A DNA stretch of 63,990 nt from positions 1 to 63,990 of the forward strand of contig NZ_JAHCPS010000011.1 in NCBI RefSeq assembly GCF_021366795.1, read 5' to 3'. This stretch comes from Macrococcoides caseolyticum. GTDB taxonomy: Bacteria; Bacillota; Bacilli; Staphylococcales; Staphylococcaceae. Shown piece after piece: positions 9,739 through 18,920 of the stretch (the stretch's first letter is position 1; each line of letters begins with the position of its first letter). The position numbers and the translations under genes were made by a program. Below the pieces are notes generated by a model. That model was not told the DNA's origin. It searched no databases and worked only from the letters and a program-made list of their open reading frames with translations.

Positions 9739-10692
9739 ATGAAAATGATATATGGTCTTATCGCATTAGTATTATTATCGATTGTATCGATTTTTGTAGG
9801 GGTGATTGATATTTCACCGCAACATTTAATGCATTTATCGGACAATCAGAAAAATATTTTAATAAACAGTCGTTTCCCGAGGACGCTCTCTATTATATTA
9901 GCAGGCGTGGCATTAAGTGTTGCAGGGTTACTAATGCAGCAACTTACACGTAATAAATTCGTCTCACCGACGACGGCAGGGACGATGGATTTCGCGAAGT
10001 TTGGTGTATTGATATCAATGATTTTCTTTGCACAAGCGCCATTATTAGTGAAACTCGGCTTTAGTATTACAACTGCAATTTTAGGAACATTTATGTTTAT
10101 GTGGATTGTTAATCGTATTAAGTTTAAAGATGCGATATTCATTCCGCTTGTCGGATTGATGCTGGGTAATATCGTTTCCAGCTTAGCAACATTTATGGCA
10201 TTAAGATTTAATGCAGTGCAAAGCATTTCTAACTTCTTTGTCGGTGATTTTTCCATGATTACGAAAGGACGTTATGAAGTGCTGTATATCATCATTCCAA
10301 TGGTTATTATTATGTATTTCTTTGCGCATCACTTTACGATTGTTGGAATGGGAGAGTTATTTAGTAAGAACTTAGGAATCTCATACAACAAGATAATGAA
10401 TCTCGGTGTAGTCATTGCCGCAGTGGTTTCAGCGACTGTCGTTGTAACAATCGGTGTATTACCGTTTCTGGGGTTAATCGTTCCGAATATCGTTGGACTT
10501 TTTGTCGGAGATCATATGAATAAAGCGTTACCGTACACTGCGCTTCTCGGTGCGATAATTGTTATGATTGCTGATATATTCAGCCGAATTATTATCTTTC
10601 CATACGAAATACCGATAGGGCTAACGCTAGGTATTTTAGGTAGTGTTGTATTCATGGTCATCCTTCTGAAAAGGAGGAAAGAATATGCATAA
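9739..10692 (+). CDS. sstA: Iron/siderophore ABC transporter permease SstA
   Basis: A 317-residue FecCD-family permease with about nine hydrophobic segments. The N-terminal stretch SRFPRTLSIILAGVALSVAG and the coupling region GVLPFLGLIVPNIVGL are family hallmarks. Together with SstB it would form the membrane channel for a ferric catechol-type siderophore or catecholamine-iron. The ATG at 9739 is 9 bases from GGAG; earlier TTG codons overlap that site. First gene of a Fur-box-controlled operon. Confidence 0.9.
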   Translation: MKMIYGLIALVLLSIVSIFVGVIDISPQHLMHLSDNQKNILINSRFPRTLSIILAGVALSVAGLLMQQLTRNKFVSPTTAGTMDFAKFGVLISMIFFAQAPLLVKLGFSITTAILGTFMFMWIVNRIKFKDAIFIPLVGLMLGNIVSSLATFMALRFNAVQSISNFFVGDFSMITKGRYEVLYIIIPMVIIMYFFAHHFTIVGMGELFSKNLGISYNKIMNLGVVIAAVVSATVVVTIGVLPFLGLIVPNIVGLFVGDHMNKALPYTALLGAIIVMIADIFSRIIIFPYEIPIGLTLGILGSVVFMVILLKRRKEYA

Positions 10693-11638
10693 TACAACGA
10701 AAAAAGTCTCGGTACTCTTATTCGTGATGATTGCGCTGATGATTGGCTTTGTAATGATCCAGCTTAATCTGCAAATTTTAGATTATGTACTACCATCAAG
10801 GCTGCGAAAGCTTGCTGCCATTATTTTAGTCGGTGCAGCAATTGGTGTATCGTCACTCATCTTCCAGACCATCACTGAAAACCACCTACTAACACCATCG
10901 GTCATCGGACTTGATGCAGTCTACTTATTTATTCAGACCATCATTATATTCTTCTTCGGAAAACTAGGAGATGTATTTTTCAATGTATATGTGAATTTCT
11001 TTATTTCCGTTGTACTGATGATTTTGTTTACATTAGGCTTATTCAATATCGTCTTTAAGAAAAATACATCCGTGTATTTCGTATTACTGTTTGGGATTGT
11101 AATGGGAACATGCTTTTCAAGTTTATCGAGTTTTATGCATATGGTAATGAATCCAGATGATTTCTTATTATTACAGGATAAACTGTTCGCAAGCTTTAAT
11201 ACGGTCAATGAAAAGTTATTGCTCATCAGCTGTATTATCATTGTGATGTTACTCATTTATATTTACATGCATGCACATGAATTAGACGTATTAAGTTTAG
11301 GGAACACACACGCAACAAATTTAGGTGTAAACGTTGAAAAATTAACGCGTAATATGCTGTTGGTGGTTGCGGTATTAGTAAGTATATCGACCGCACTCGT
11401 TGGACCAATTACATTTTTAGGTATCATTGTCTGTAATGTTACGTATCAATTTATGCAGACATTTAAACATCAATATTTAATTATTTCGGTATTAGCAGTA
11501 TCAGGAATTACTTTATTACTTGGACAAATGATCAATCAATACGTATTTGACGGCACAACTGAAATTACGATATTGATTAACTTTATAGGTGGCGTTTACT
11601 TCATCTATCTATTATTTAAGGAGGGTGCACATGATTAA
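10685..11638 (+). CDS. sstB: Iron/siderophore ABC transporter permease SstB
   Basis: A 317-residue second FecCD-type permease, partner of SstA. It shows the LPSRLRKLAAIILVGAAIGV entry region and the ALVGPITFLGIIVCNVTYQ coupling loop. The ATG overlaps the end of sstA by 8 bases and is preceded by AAGGAGG, so translation is coupled. The order permease-permease-ATPase-lipoprotein is that of the S. aureus sst operon. Confidence 0.9.
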   Translation: MHNTTKKVSVLLFVMIALMIGFVMIQLNLQILDYVLPSRLRKLAAIILVGAAIGVSSLIFQTITENHLLTPSVIGLDAVYLFIQTIIIFFFGKLGDVFFNVYVNFFISVVLMILFTLGLFNIVFKKNTSVYFVLLFGIVMGTCFSSLSSFMHMVMNPDDFLLLQDKLFASFNTVNEKLLLISCIIIVMLLIYIYMHAHELDVLSLGNTHATNLGVNVEKLTRNMLLVVAVLVSISTALVGPITFLGIIVCNVTYQFMQTFKHQYLIISVLAVSGITLLLGQMINQYVFDGTTEITILINFIGGVYFIYLLFKEGAHD

Positions 11639-12437
11639 AGTACAACATTTGCACAAAACGATTGGACAGAAAGAGATTCTAAACGACATTTCCGTGGAAA
11701 TAAAAAAAGGTGCAATCACGGCGATTATCGGACCGAATGGAGCTGGTAAAAGTACGTTATTATCAGCAATTACACGTTTAAGTGATTACGATAGTGGTGC
11801 TGTGTTGTTAAACGAAACTCCGATTGAAGAGATGAAAAGTGATGATATCGCGATGCAACTCGCAGTATTAAAGCAAAGTAATCATACGAACTTAAAAATT
11901 ACTGTTCGCGACTTAGTTAACTTCGGAAGATTTCCATACTCTAAAGGTCGTTTAACGAAAGAAGATCACGCAATTGTTGATGAAGCAATTGAATATTTAG
12001 AACTCAAACCTTTTGAAAATCGCTTCTTAGATGAGTTGTCAGGTGGACAAAAACAACGCGCATATATTGCGATGACTTTAGCACAGGATACGGATTATAT
12101 CTTCTTAGATGAACCATTGAATAATTTAGATATGAAACATTCTGTTCAGATGATGCAGCTACTCCGTAGATTAGTTCGCGAAAAACAAAAGACGATTGTT
12201 ATTGTGATTCATGATATTAACTTCGCATCATGTTATGCAGATTACATCATTGCCTTAAAAGATGGTGTCGTATTATTAGACGGAAAAAAAGAAGATGTTA
12301 TTACGACAGAAAAATTAAAAGCAGTATATGATATGGACATCCAAATTGAATGTATCTTCGGTCAGCAAATCTGTGTCTATTTTGACGATGAGCACATGAC
12401 AGTTGATGAATTTATCGAAGAAGTACAGGCAGTATAA
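11631..12437 (+). CDS. sstC: Iron/siderophore ABC transporter ATPase SstC
   Basis: A 268-residue ATPase of the FepC/FhuC type. Walker A GPNGAGKST lies near residue 37, the signature LSGGQKQR near residue 137 and Walker B YIFLDEP near residue 157, followed by the switch His in VIHD. It powers import through SstAB. The true start is ATG 11631 after AAGGAGGG, overlapping sstB by 8 bases; the longer frame is not needed. Because a separate BtuF/BtuC-like pair at about 31-32.8 kb has no ATPase of its own, this subunit is a conceivable shared motor. Confidence 0.93.
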   Translation: MIKVQHLHKTIGQKEILNDISVEIKKGAITAIIGPNGAGKSTLLSAITRLSDYDSGAVLLNETPIEEMKSDDIAMQLAVLKQSNHTNLKITVRDLVNFGRFPYSKGRLTKEDHAIVDEAIEYLELKPFENRFLDELSGGQKQRAYIAMTLAQDTDYIFLDEPLNNLDMKHSVQMMQLLRRLVREKQKTIVIVIHDINFASCYADYIIALKDGVVLLDGKKEDVITTEKLKAVYDMDIQIECIFGQQICVYFDDEHMTVDEFIEEVQAV

Positions 12438-12532
12438 TTCAATCCATTGAAAGGAGTGTTGCCGGGTAGTTTTTAATGTAGGGCTAATTTATTTACAGGG
12501 GAATAATACATATATCAAAGGAGAATATAGGA

Positions 12533-13570
12533 ATGAAACGTATTTTTAGTTTAGTATTAACTTTAGCTTTAATTATTGTGTTAGCAGCATGTGGTAATGA
12601 CAAAGAAAGTACAAAATCAGAAGATAAGACAGCAGGAGAATCAGATAAGGCTGAAACGATTAAAATTGAAAATAAATACAAACTAATGGGTGAAAAAGAA
12701 GACGGAAGTGATGCAAAAGACGTCGCTGAAACAGTAGAAGTTCCGAAAAACCCAAAAAATATTGCAGTATTTGACTACGGAACATTGGCAACAATGCAGG
12801 AATTAGGTGTCGATGGAGGAGTTAAAGGATTACCTAAAGGTGAAGGCAATCGCAGTGTTCCGTCATTCCTTGAAAATTTTAAAGATGATAAATATACAAA
12901 CTTAGGAAGCTTAAAAGAACCTAATTTTGAGAAATTAGCTGAACAACAACCAGAATTAATCTTAATTTCTGGACGCCAGGCAAATCAAAAAGTAATGGAA
13001 GAAATGAAAAAAGCAGCACCAGATGCTACTATTTTATATGTTGGCACAGATGATAAGAAGTATATCGAAAGTGTAAAAGAAAACACTGAAAATATCGGTA
13101 AAATCTTTGATAAAGAAAAAGAAGCAACAGCTTTAATCGATGATTTAGACAAAAAGATTGAAGAAGTCAAAGCAATGGCTGAAAAGTCTAAAGACAAAGG
13201 ATTATTTGTATTAGCCAATGAAGGAGAATTATCTGTATTTGGCAAAGGTGGCCGTTTCGGATTTATTCATGATGTATTAGGCGTGAAAGAAGCGGATAAA
13301 AATATTCATGCAAAAGGACACGGACAAGTGATTAACTTTGAATATATCAACAAAACAAATCCGGATATCATCTATGCGATGGACCGTGGAGTAGCAGTTG
13401 GTGGTAAATCATCTGCGAAACAAGCATTATCTAATGATGTTATTAAAGATGTAAATGCTGTGAAAAATGATAAAGTCGTAGAAATTGATCCTTACTTATG
13501 GTACTTCTCAGGTGGCGGCGCAGTTACTGTTATGAAACAAATTGAAGAAGTAGAGAAAGCATACAAATAA
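12533..13570 (+). CDS. sstD: Iron-siderophore-binding lipoprotein SstD
   Basis: A 345-residue substrate-binding lipoprotein. The signal peptide ends in lipobox LAAC (Cys near residue 20), followed by a Lys/Glu/Ser linker and a periplasmic-binding-protein class III fold. The mature part resembles S. aureus SstD closely (GEKxDGSDAKxVxETVEVPKNPKN region near residue 50, LWYF near the C-terminus). It captures ferric catechol-type siderophores on the outer face of the membrane. The ribosome site AAAGGAG precedes it. The 95-base gap after sstC holds no clear terminator. Confidence 0.92.
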   Translation: MKRIFSLVLTLALIIVLAACGNDKESTKSEDKTAGESDKAETIKIENKYKLMGEKEDGSDAKDVAETVEVPKNPKNIAVFDYGTLATMQELGVDGGVKGLPKGEGNRSVPSFLENFKDDKYTNLGSLKEPNFEKLAEQQPELILISGRQANQKVMEEMKKAAPDATILYVGTDDKKYIESVKENTENIGKIFDKEKEATALIDDLDKKIEEVKAMAEKSKDKGLFVLANEGELSVFGKGGRFGFIHDVLGVKEADKNIHAKGHGQVINFEYINKTNPDIIYAMDRGVAVGGKSSAKQALSNDVIKDVNAVKNDKVVEIDPYLWYFSGGGAVTVMKQIEEVEKAYK

Positions 13571-13719
13571 AATTAAGTCACTTTAGAACAACATTAATTA
13601 TATAGATTACCAGCAAATAACCTTACTTATGATAATTGTAAAAATATAGAAAGACGATTATACTGATGATAAGGAAGTTTGTATGGTGAGAATATATTTA
13701 CTGATGATTAGAATCATTC

Positions 13720-13755
13720 GCCTGCAAATGCATAAGCATTGCAGGCTTTTTTGAT
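13720..13755 (+). terminator. Rho-independent terminator of sstABCD
   Basis: GCCTGCAAATGC and GCATTGCAGGC form an 11-bp stem with an ATAA loop, followed by TTTTTT. Confidence 0.92.
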
Positions 13756-13780
13756 TTTTAAAAGAGGGAAGGTTGATGAT

Positions 13781-14311
13781 ATGAAAGACATATTTACGAA
13801 GAAATTTTTAATGATGGCACTGATGCTGATTGGGATATTTGCGATAGGGATTTCAATTCAAAATTTAATGAACCCGCAAAAGTTTCCGAAAGTAACGAAA
13901 AGTCAGATTGCCCAATTGGAGAGCAGTACATTTCCAACAGAAAAGGTAGCACAAGAAGCTGTAGGGAAACAACTATTTGATGGTGTCAAGGAAAGTGGTA
14001 TCTCATTAAGTTCTAAAGCAAATGAACCGGGTATCGGTATTTATGTGTATTATGATGGCAAGACGAAAGACTACGTTACAACGTATTATATCTTAAAGCA
14101 TAAAGAGGGATATCAGGTTAAGATGGGTAAAGTCAATGTGACTTATCAAAAAGGTGATAAGAAAATGTGGACAGATAAAATCGATGGTCATGTCTACAAT
14201 TGTTATATCAATGATTATAGAAGATTTAGAGAAGTTGATAAAAAAGAGGAAAGAGCATCTACAGCTACACTCCATAATGATGGCGCAATATATGTTGTGC
14301 AGGAAAAATAA
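13781..14311 (+). CDS. Membrane-anchored protein of unknown function
   Basis: A 176-residue protein with one N-terminal hydrophobic segment (about residues 8-26) and a basic cytoplasmic start, so the bulk is probably extracellular. The exposed part is mixed alpha/beta and lysine-rich, with two cysteine-free halves apart from a single Cys in HVYNCYIND. I do not recognise a domain. Start ATG 13781 follows GGAAGG. It stands alone between the sst terminator and a terminator for hemQ; nothing links it to iron uptake beyond adjacency. Confidence 0.7.
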   Translation: MKDIFTKKFLMMALMLIGIFAIGISIQNLMNPQKFPKVTKSQIAQLESSTFPTEKVAQEAVGKQLFDGVKESGISLSSKANEPGIGIYVYYDGKTKDYVTTYYILKHKEGYQVKMGKVNVTYQKGDKKMWTDKIDGHVYNCYINDYRRFREVDKKEERASTATLHNDGAIYVVQEK

Positions 14312-14339
14312 ATAGGTTGTTTTGAATCGGAGGATTGAA

Positions 14340-14408
14340 GTGAAGAAGTGTAAGTGGCGTCAAAAATGGTTTGAGGTCACTTTCGAACAAGCACTACATA
14401 GATTATGA
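14340..14408 (+). CDS. Possible 22-residue small ORF
   Basis: A GTG codon 5 bases after GGAGGA opens a 22-codon frame with high Lys/Trp/Arg content (VKKCKWRQKW start). It lies between the preceding gene and a terminator. The ribosome site is the only support; no family is recognised. Confidence 0.25.
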   Translation: MKKCKWRQKWFEVTFEQALHRL

Positions 14409-14430
14409 AGTGGAACGTCAATTTACTCGC

Positions 14431-14457
14431 AAAAAAAGACAACCCCTAAAGGTTGTC
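14431..14457 (-). terminator. Terminator of hemQ
   Basis: On the minus strand GACAACC and GGTTGTC form a 7-bp stem with a 6-base loop, followed by a run of seven T. Confidence 0.88.
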
Positions 14458-14470
14458 TCATAACGGTATA

Positions 14471-15220
14471 TTAAACTGTAAATAATCCTTGTAAATCTTC
14501 TGTTTTTAAGATGTTACCAACATAAAATGAACCAAATTCACCGTAACGCGCTGATACTTCATCGAAACGCATTTCGTAAACTAACTTCTTAAATTGTAAT
14601 ACATCGTCTGAGAATAAAGTAACGCCCCACTCGTAATCGTCAAAACCAACCGAACCTGTAATGAATTGTTTCACAATACCTGCATACCCTCGACCAATCA
14701 TACCGTGTGAACGCATTAATCCTTTACGGTGATCCATATCTAACATGTACCAGTTATCTTCACCTTGACGGCGTTTATCCATTGGGTAGAAACAAACATA
14801 TTCAGAACGCGGTAATTCTGGGTAAAGTCTTGCTTTAATATGTGGGTTTTCATATGGGTCTTCATCAGAGCCTTGTGCAAGATAATTACTTAATTCAATC
14901 ACTGATACATATGAATACGTTGGAATTAAGTAATCACGAATAGCTAATTTATTGAATTCAGTTTCAACTGCAGTTAATTCTTTCATTTCTGGACGTAACA
15001 TCCAAAGCATTAAGTCCGCTTTTTGACCTGTAATGTTGTAAAGTGCGTAAGAACCTTCTTTCGCCACGTGATTTTCTTCTAATTTATTGATGAAATTTTG
15101 AAGTTCTTCTACCATTTTTGTACGGTCCGGTGCTTCTACTAATTTTAAACTTGTAAAGTCAATCGCATAAAATAAGTGCAAGCTATACCAACCATCTAAA
15201 GTTTTTGCTGCTTCATTCAT
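14471..15220 (-). CDS. hemQ: Coproheme decarboxylase HemQ
   Basis: A 249-residue chlorite-dismutase-family enzyme that oxidatively decarboxylates Fe-coproporphyrin III to heme b, the last step of the coproporphyrin-dependent route of Gram-positive bacteria. Catalytic Tyr145 lies in [10 protein letters not shown] and the proximal heme ligand His172 in [10 protein letters not shown], matching the known numbering in this family. The start ATG follows GAGGAGAG. It is a single-gene transcript with its own terminator, divergent from pta, as in S. aureus. Confidence 0.97.
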   Translation of the reverse strand: MNEAAKTLDGWYSLHLFYAIDFTSLKLVEAPDRTKMVEELQNFINKLEENHVAKEGSYALYNITGQKADLMLWMLRPEMKELTAVETEFNKLAIRDYLIPTYSYVSVIELSNYLAQGSDEDPYENPHIKARLYPELPRSEYVCFYPMDKRRQGEDNWYMLDMDHRKGLMRSHGMIGRGYAGIVKQFITGSVGFDDYEWGVTLFSDDVLQFKKLVYEMRFDEVSARYGEFGSFYVGNILKTEDLQGLFTV

Positions 15221-15374
15221 GATTTATCTCTCCTCATTAATTTTATCATTATTATTTTATCACAACTTAACCGTATGTACCTTCTAAAGAAATTATAAAT
15301 TGATGACGTGTAATTTATATAAAAAGAGTCTATAATGGTAAGTGGGGATGAATTAAAATATTCAGGAGGCTATT

Positions 15375-16364
15375 ATGGCTAAATTATTAGATGTATTAAA
15401 TGAAAAACTTTCAGGTAAAAACGTAAAAATCGTATTACCAGAAGGAACTGACGAACGTGTATTACAAGCAGCAGTGGAATTACACAAAGGCGATAAAGTA
15501 TCACCAATCGTTCTTGGTAACGTAGAAGAAGTAAAAGCACTTGCTGAAAAATTAAACATTTCAATCGAAGGCATTGAAGTAATGGATCCAGCAACAAGTG
15601 AATTACGCGAAGAGTTAATCGCTAAATTCGTTGAACGTCGTAAAGGAAAAGCAACTGAAGAACAAGCAACTGAAATGTTAAAAGACCCTAACTACTTCGG
15701 TACAATGTTAGTATACACTGAACGCGCTGCTGGTCTTGTTTCAGGAGCTGCACATTCTACAGCAGATACAGTACGTCCAGCATTACAAATTATCAAAACT
15801 AAACCAGGTGTATCGCGTACATCAGGTGTATTCTTTATGATTCGTGAAGACGAGCAATATTTAATGGGTGATTGTGCTATCAATCCAACATTAGATGCAG
15901 CTGCATTAGCTGAAATCGGTATTGAATCTGCAAAAACAGCAAAAGCATTCGGTATGGAACCTAAAGTTGCGATGTTAAGTTTTTCTACTAAAGGTTCAGC
16001 GAAAACACCTGAAACTGAAAAAGTAGTAGAAGCAACTAAATTAGCACAAGAAAAATTAGCATCTGAGTCTGACTTAGAAGGCGTAGTAATCGACGGAGAA
16101 TTCCAATTTGACGCTGCATTCGTACCATCAGTAGCAGCGAAAAAAGCACCAGAATCACCAATTCAAGGTGATGCAAATGTATTCGTATTCCCTAGCCTAG
16201 AAGCAGGTAATATCGGTTACAAAATTGCGCAACGTTTAGGTGGATTTGATGCAGTTGGACCAATCTTACAAGGATTAAATGCACCAGTGAATGATTTATC
16301 TCGTGGATGTTCAACAGAAGATGTTGTATCATTATCAATCATCACTGCAGCGCAATCTTTATAA
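15375..16364 (+). CDS. pta: Phosphate acetyltransferase
   Basis: A 329-residue class I Pta that interconverts acetyl-CoA and acetyl phosphate for acetate overflow metabolism. The family signature is clear: SGAAHSTADTVRPALQ near residue 129, GDCAINPTL and the C-terminal DLSRGCSTEDVV. Length equals the short, single-domain Pta of bacilli. Strong ribosome site AGGAGG. It is followed after 3 bases by lipL, as in Staphylococcus and Bacillus. Confidence 0.97.
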   Translation: MAKLLDVLNEKLSGKNVKIVLPEGTDERVLQAAVELHKGDKVSPIVLGNVEEVKALAEKLNISIEGIEVMDPATSELREELIAKFVERRKGKATEEQATEMLKDPNYFGTMLVYTERAAGLVSGAAHSTADTVRPALQIIKTKPGVSRTSGVFFMIREDEQYLMGDCAINPTLDAAALAEIGIESAKTAKAFGMEPKVAMLSFSTKGSAKTPETEKVVEATKLAQEKLASESDLEGVVIDGEFQFDAAFVPSVAAKKAPESPIQGDANVFVFPSLEAGNIGYKIAQRLGGFDAVGPILQGLNAPVNDLSRGCSTEDVVSLSIITAAQSL

Positions 16365-16367
16365 TAG

Positions 16368-17207
16368 ATGACAAAGTCAATTTTTGAAGAAAATTGGCAA
16401 TATGTTGATCATACGCGAGGACTGCAGCCAATGCAGTCCTTTGCTTTTGATGATATGTATTGTCATTTGAATGGTCAGCAGAATCACGACAGTGTGGTAC
16501 GCACGTGGATTCATGACCATGTTGTTATTCTTGGTATACATGATGCGAGACTGCCTTATATTGCAGACGGAATTGAGTTTCTCAACAATCATGGATATGG
16601 TGCAATTGTTCGAAATTCGGGAGGACTTGGTGTTGTATTAGATGCTGGGGTACTGAATATCTCACTGATATTTCCGGGTTCTATTACGTATCCTATAGAT
16701 GCAGGTTATGAATTTATGTATGAACTCATTCAGGAAATGTTCAAAGAGTACCATAAGCAAATCGATGCTAAAGAAATCAAGCATTCTTATTGTCCGGGTA
16801 GTTATGACTTAAGTATAGATAATAAGAAGTTTGCAGGGATTTCGCAACGCCGTGTAAAGAATGGGATTGCTGTACAAATCTATCTATGTGTTGAAGGAAG
16901 CGGTAGCGGGCGTGCAGAACTGATGAAACAGTTTTATGAAGTTGCGCTTCGTGGTGAGAAAACGAAATTCACATATCCAGAAATCGAACCAGAATGCATG
17001 GCGAGTCTGTCTGAACTCTTTGGTATAGAGCTTACTGTTGATGAAGTATTGTTCAAATTACTGTATGCTATGAAAGACTTAGGGGCAACTTTATCAAATA
17101 ATGAGATGACAGATGATATGTGGACGTTGTATAATAGTTACTTCGAACGCATGATTGAAAGAAACGCAAAAATAAAAATAAATCAAGGTGGTGAATCAAA
17201 TGCGTAA
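16368..17207 (+). CDS. lipL: Octanoyl-[GcvH]:protein N-octanoyltransferase LipL
   Basis: A 279-residue member of the BPL/LplA/LipB superfamily. It transfers octanoyl or lipoyl groups from GcvH to the E2 subunits of 2-oxoacid dehydrogenases. The cysteine nucleophile lies in YCPGSYDLS near residue 143, and the lysine of [10 protein letters not shown] is the conserved amide-transfer site. The pta-lipL order matches B. subtilis eutD-ywfL and S. aureus. There is no good Shine-Dalgarno before the ATG, only 3 bases after the pta stop, so translation probably depends on coupling. Confidence 0.9.
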   Translation: MTKSIFEENWQYVDHTRGLQPMQSFAFDDMYCHLNGQQNHDSVVRTWIHDHVVILGIHDARLPYIADGIEFLNNHGYGAIVRNSGGLGVVLDAGVLNISLIFPGSITYPIDAGYEFMYELIQEMFKEYHKQIDAKEIKHSYCPGSYDLSIDNKKFAGISQRRVKNGIAVQIYLCVEGSGSGRAELMKQFYEVALRGEKTKFTYPEIEPECMASLSELFGIELTVDEVLFKLLYAMKDLGATLSNNEMTDDMWTLYNSYFERMIERNAKIKINQGGESNA

Positions 17208-17526
17208 TAAGTTTCAAGTATGCGATGATTGCCAAGGGGTGTGTCTTAGAACATTACTACCGAAATTAGAGAAGTTAGATCCAGATGCTGAAGTTGAAAT
17301 CGCATGTCAGTCTTACTGTGGGCCAGGTAGACGAAAAACTTTCGCATTTGTGAATAACCGCCCTCTGGCAGCAGCAACTGAAGAAGAATTGCTCGAGAAA
17401 GTGAAGAAACGTTTAGCGCAGAAACGTGACCCTGAAGAGGAAGCAAGGCTGGCGAAACGTAACGCAGAACGTAAACGTCGATTAGACGAACAGAATGCGA
17501 AGCTGAAAGAGAAATTGAATAGGTAA
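17200..17526 (+). CDS. DUF1450 family protein with C-terminal charged helix
   Basis: A 108-residue protein. The first 70 residues fit DUF1450 (YuzB-like): CDDCQGVC near residue 8, then [21 protein letters not shown] and an EELLEK helix. The cysteine pattern (CxxCxxxC plus CxxxC) suggests a metal or Fe-S site, unproven. Residues 75-108 form a highly charged Arg/Lys/Glu/Asn helix that is extra relative to the roughly 78-residue YuzB. Start ATG 17200 follows AAGGTGGTGA and overlaps the lipL stop by 8 bases. Position after lipL is suggestive but proves no role in lipoylation. Confidence 0.72.
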   Translation: MRNKFQVCDDCQGVCLRTLLPKLEKLDPDAEVEIACQSYCGPGRRKTFAFVNNRPLAAATEEELLEKVKKRLAQKRDPEEEARLAKRNAERKRRLDEQNAKLKEKLNR

Positions 17527-17550
17527 GAGTGGCTGTCGACAAAGCGTTTA

Positions 17551-17627
17551 GTCGCTGAAAAACTGGAGAAAACCCATCAGAAATTGTTCTTTGATTTCTG
17601 ATGGGTTTTCGAAGTTTTCGAGGCGAC
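17551..17627 (+). terminator. Two-tier hairpin after the pta operon
   Basis: The inner stem is a perfect 16-bp pair (AAAACCCATCAGAAAT with its complement at 17594-17609) around a 9-base loop. An outer stem pairs GTCGC-AAAACT (17551-17564) with AGTTTT-GCGAC (17613-17627). It is longer than needed for termination and has no pure T-tract of its own. Confidence 0.7.
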
Positions 17628-17635
17628 TGCTTTGG

Positions 17636-17662
17636 AGACTGGGATTAAGGTCCCAGTCTTTT
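17636..17662 (+). terminator. Second terminator in tandem
   Basis: AGACTGGGA pairs with TCCCAGTCT around a 6-base loop, followed by TTTT. It backs up the larger hairpin just upstream. Confidence 0.85.
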
Positions 17663-17732
17663 GGTATTTCTTAATCCTCTTTACAATCCTACATACTTCT
17701 TTAATGTAAATTTACATGAGTTTAACATCCTT

Positions 17733-17761
17733 TTGATAAGATTAATTTGTATAACTATAAG
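17733..17761 (+). promoter_or_regulatory. Candidate promoter of the ATP-grasp/GNAT operon
   Basis: TTGATA at 17733-17738 and TATAAG at 17756-17761 have 17-base spacing, about 30 bases before the GTG start. Confidence 0.5.
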
Positions 17762-17790
17762 GTCGAATTAAAAGAAGGGTGGAACGATTC

Positions 17791-18903
17791 GTGCAACGTA
17801 TATTAATTACTGGTGCTCGTGCTCCAATTTCTTACGAGGTTGTTCAGCAACAGGTCGCACTAGGCAGAACGGTTTTCTTAACGGATTCTACCAAAAAGGT
17901 CAGTATCAAAAATTCTAAATTCATCGAAGAATTTATCTTAACGACGTCACCACGATTTTCTACTGAAGAATATATTAATGATATAAACAATATCGTTACA
18001 AATCATAATATTGATTTAATCATCCCCCTAAATGAAGAATCATTTTATTTATCATATATGAAAGATAAACTTATTGCGCCTGTATGGGTTGAAGATATTA
18101 CTAAAATGCTTTCAGTGCATAACAAATATAACTTTACGAAGTTAATTGATGCAATGGGCTTTAAAGTACCTGATACAAAATATGTTATGAATCAGGATGA
18201 CTTAACAGCATTTATGAATAATTTCCCGGGTGATGAATATATCGTTAAACAACCTTACGGACGTTTCGGTCAATCTGTACGTAAATTAACACGTATGTCA
18301 TTAGAGAATGACAATATGATTGAGTTCCCGTTCATGATACAGACGTTAATTAAAGGTACGGAATGGTGTTCATATAGTTTCGCTAAAGATGGTGAAACTT
18401 TATCAACTTCTTTATATTTATCAAATACGCATGATAGTTATAATTGTTCAACGCACTTTACTTCTAAAAAAAATCCGGAGTTGCAGGAAATCATTGAAGC
18501 GGTCATTAAGAACTTAAACTGGTCTTATCAAATCGCCTTTGATGTAATCAAATGTGATTCGACAGGTGAATACTACTTTATCGAATGTAATCCACGTGCG
18601 ACAAATGGTGCATTATTTATGCAACCTGAAGTGTGGGAATTAAAGCCATGTGCACCGAAATATGAAGCGCGCCAATTGATTTTCGTATCATTATATAATT
18701 TTATTATGCGACCTAAGAAACATAATTTAGAACGTTTGAAATATGGAAAAGATATATTCTGGCACCCAAGTGAGAAATCAATATTCTTTGAACAAATCAT
18801 CAGTGGTGCGCAATGGTGGTTTGAAGCGAAGACTCAAAAGACAACGGTGAACACAATCTCGACCTATGATATTGAATGGAATGAAGACATTGTAAATCTA
18901 TAG
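17791..18903 (+). CDS. ATP-grasp ligase of unknown specificity
   Basis: A 370-residue ATP-grasp enzyme. An N-terminal Rossmann-like domain begins RILITGARAPISYE, the ATP-binding lysine lies in YIVKQPYGRFGQS near residue 150, and the metal-binding Glu/Asn motif FIECNPRATNGA lies near residue 265. ATP-grasp ligases join a carboxylate to an amine or thiol through an acyl-phosphate. The last 80 residues carry no recognised domain. The GTG at 17791 is 8 bases from AAGGGTGG; another GTG at 17779 overlaps that site. It is followed after 17 bases by a GNAT-fold gene, the pair forming an isolated operon. Substrates are unknown. Confidence 0.8.
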   Translation: MQRILITGARAPISYEVVQQQVALGRTVFLTDSTKKVSIKNSKFIEEFILTTSPRFSTEEYINDINNIVTNHNIDLIIPLNEESFYLSYMKDKLIAPVWVEDITKMLSVHNKYNFTKLIDAMGFKVPDTKYVMNQDDLTAFMNNFPGDEYIVKQPYGRFGQSVRKLTRMSLENDNMIEFPFMIQTLIKGTEWCSYSFAKDGETLSTSLYLSNTHDSYNCSTHFTSKKNPELQEIIEAVIKNLNWSYQIAFDVIKCDSTGEYYFIECNPRATNGALFMQPEVWELKPCAPKYEARQLIFVSLYNFIMRPKKHNLERLKYGKDIFWHPSEKSIFFEQIISGAQWWFEAKTQKTTVNTISTYDIEWNEDIVNL

Positions 18904-18920
18904 ATAAAGAGGTTTTACGA

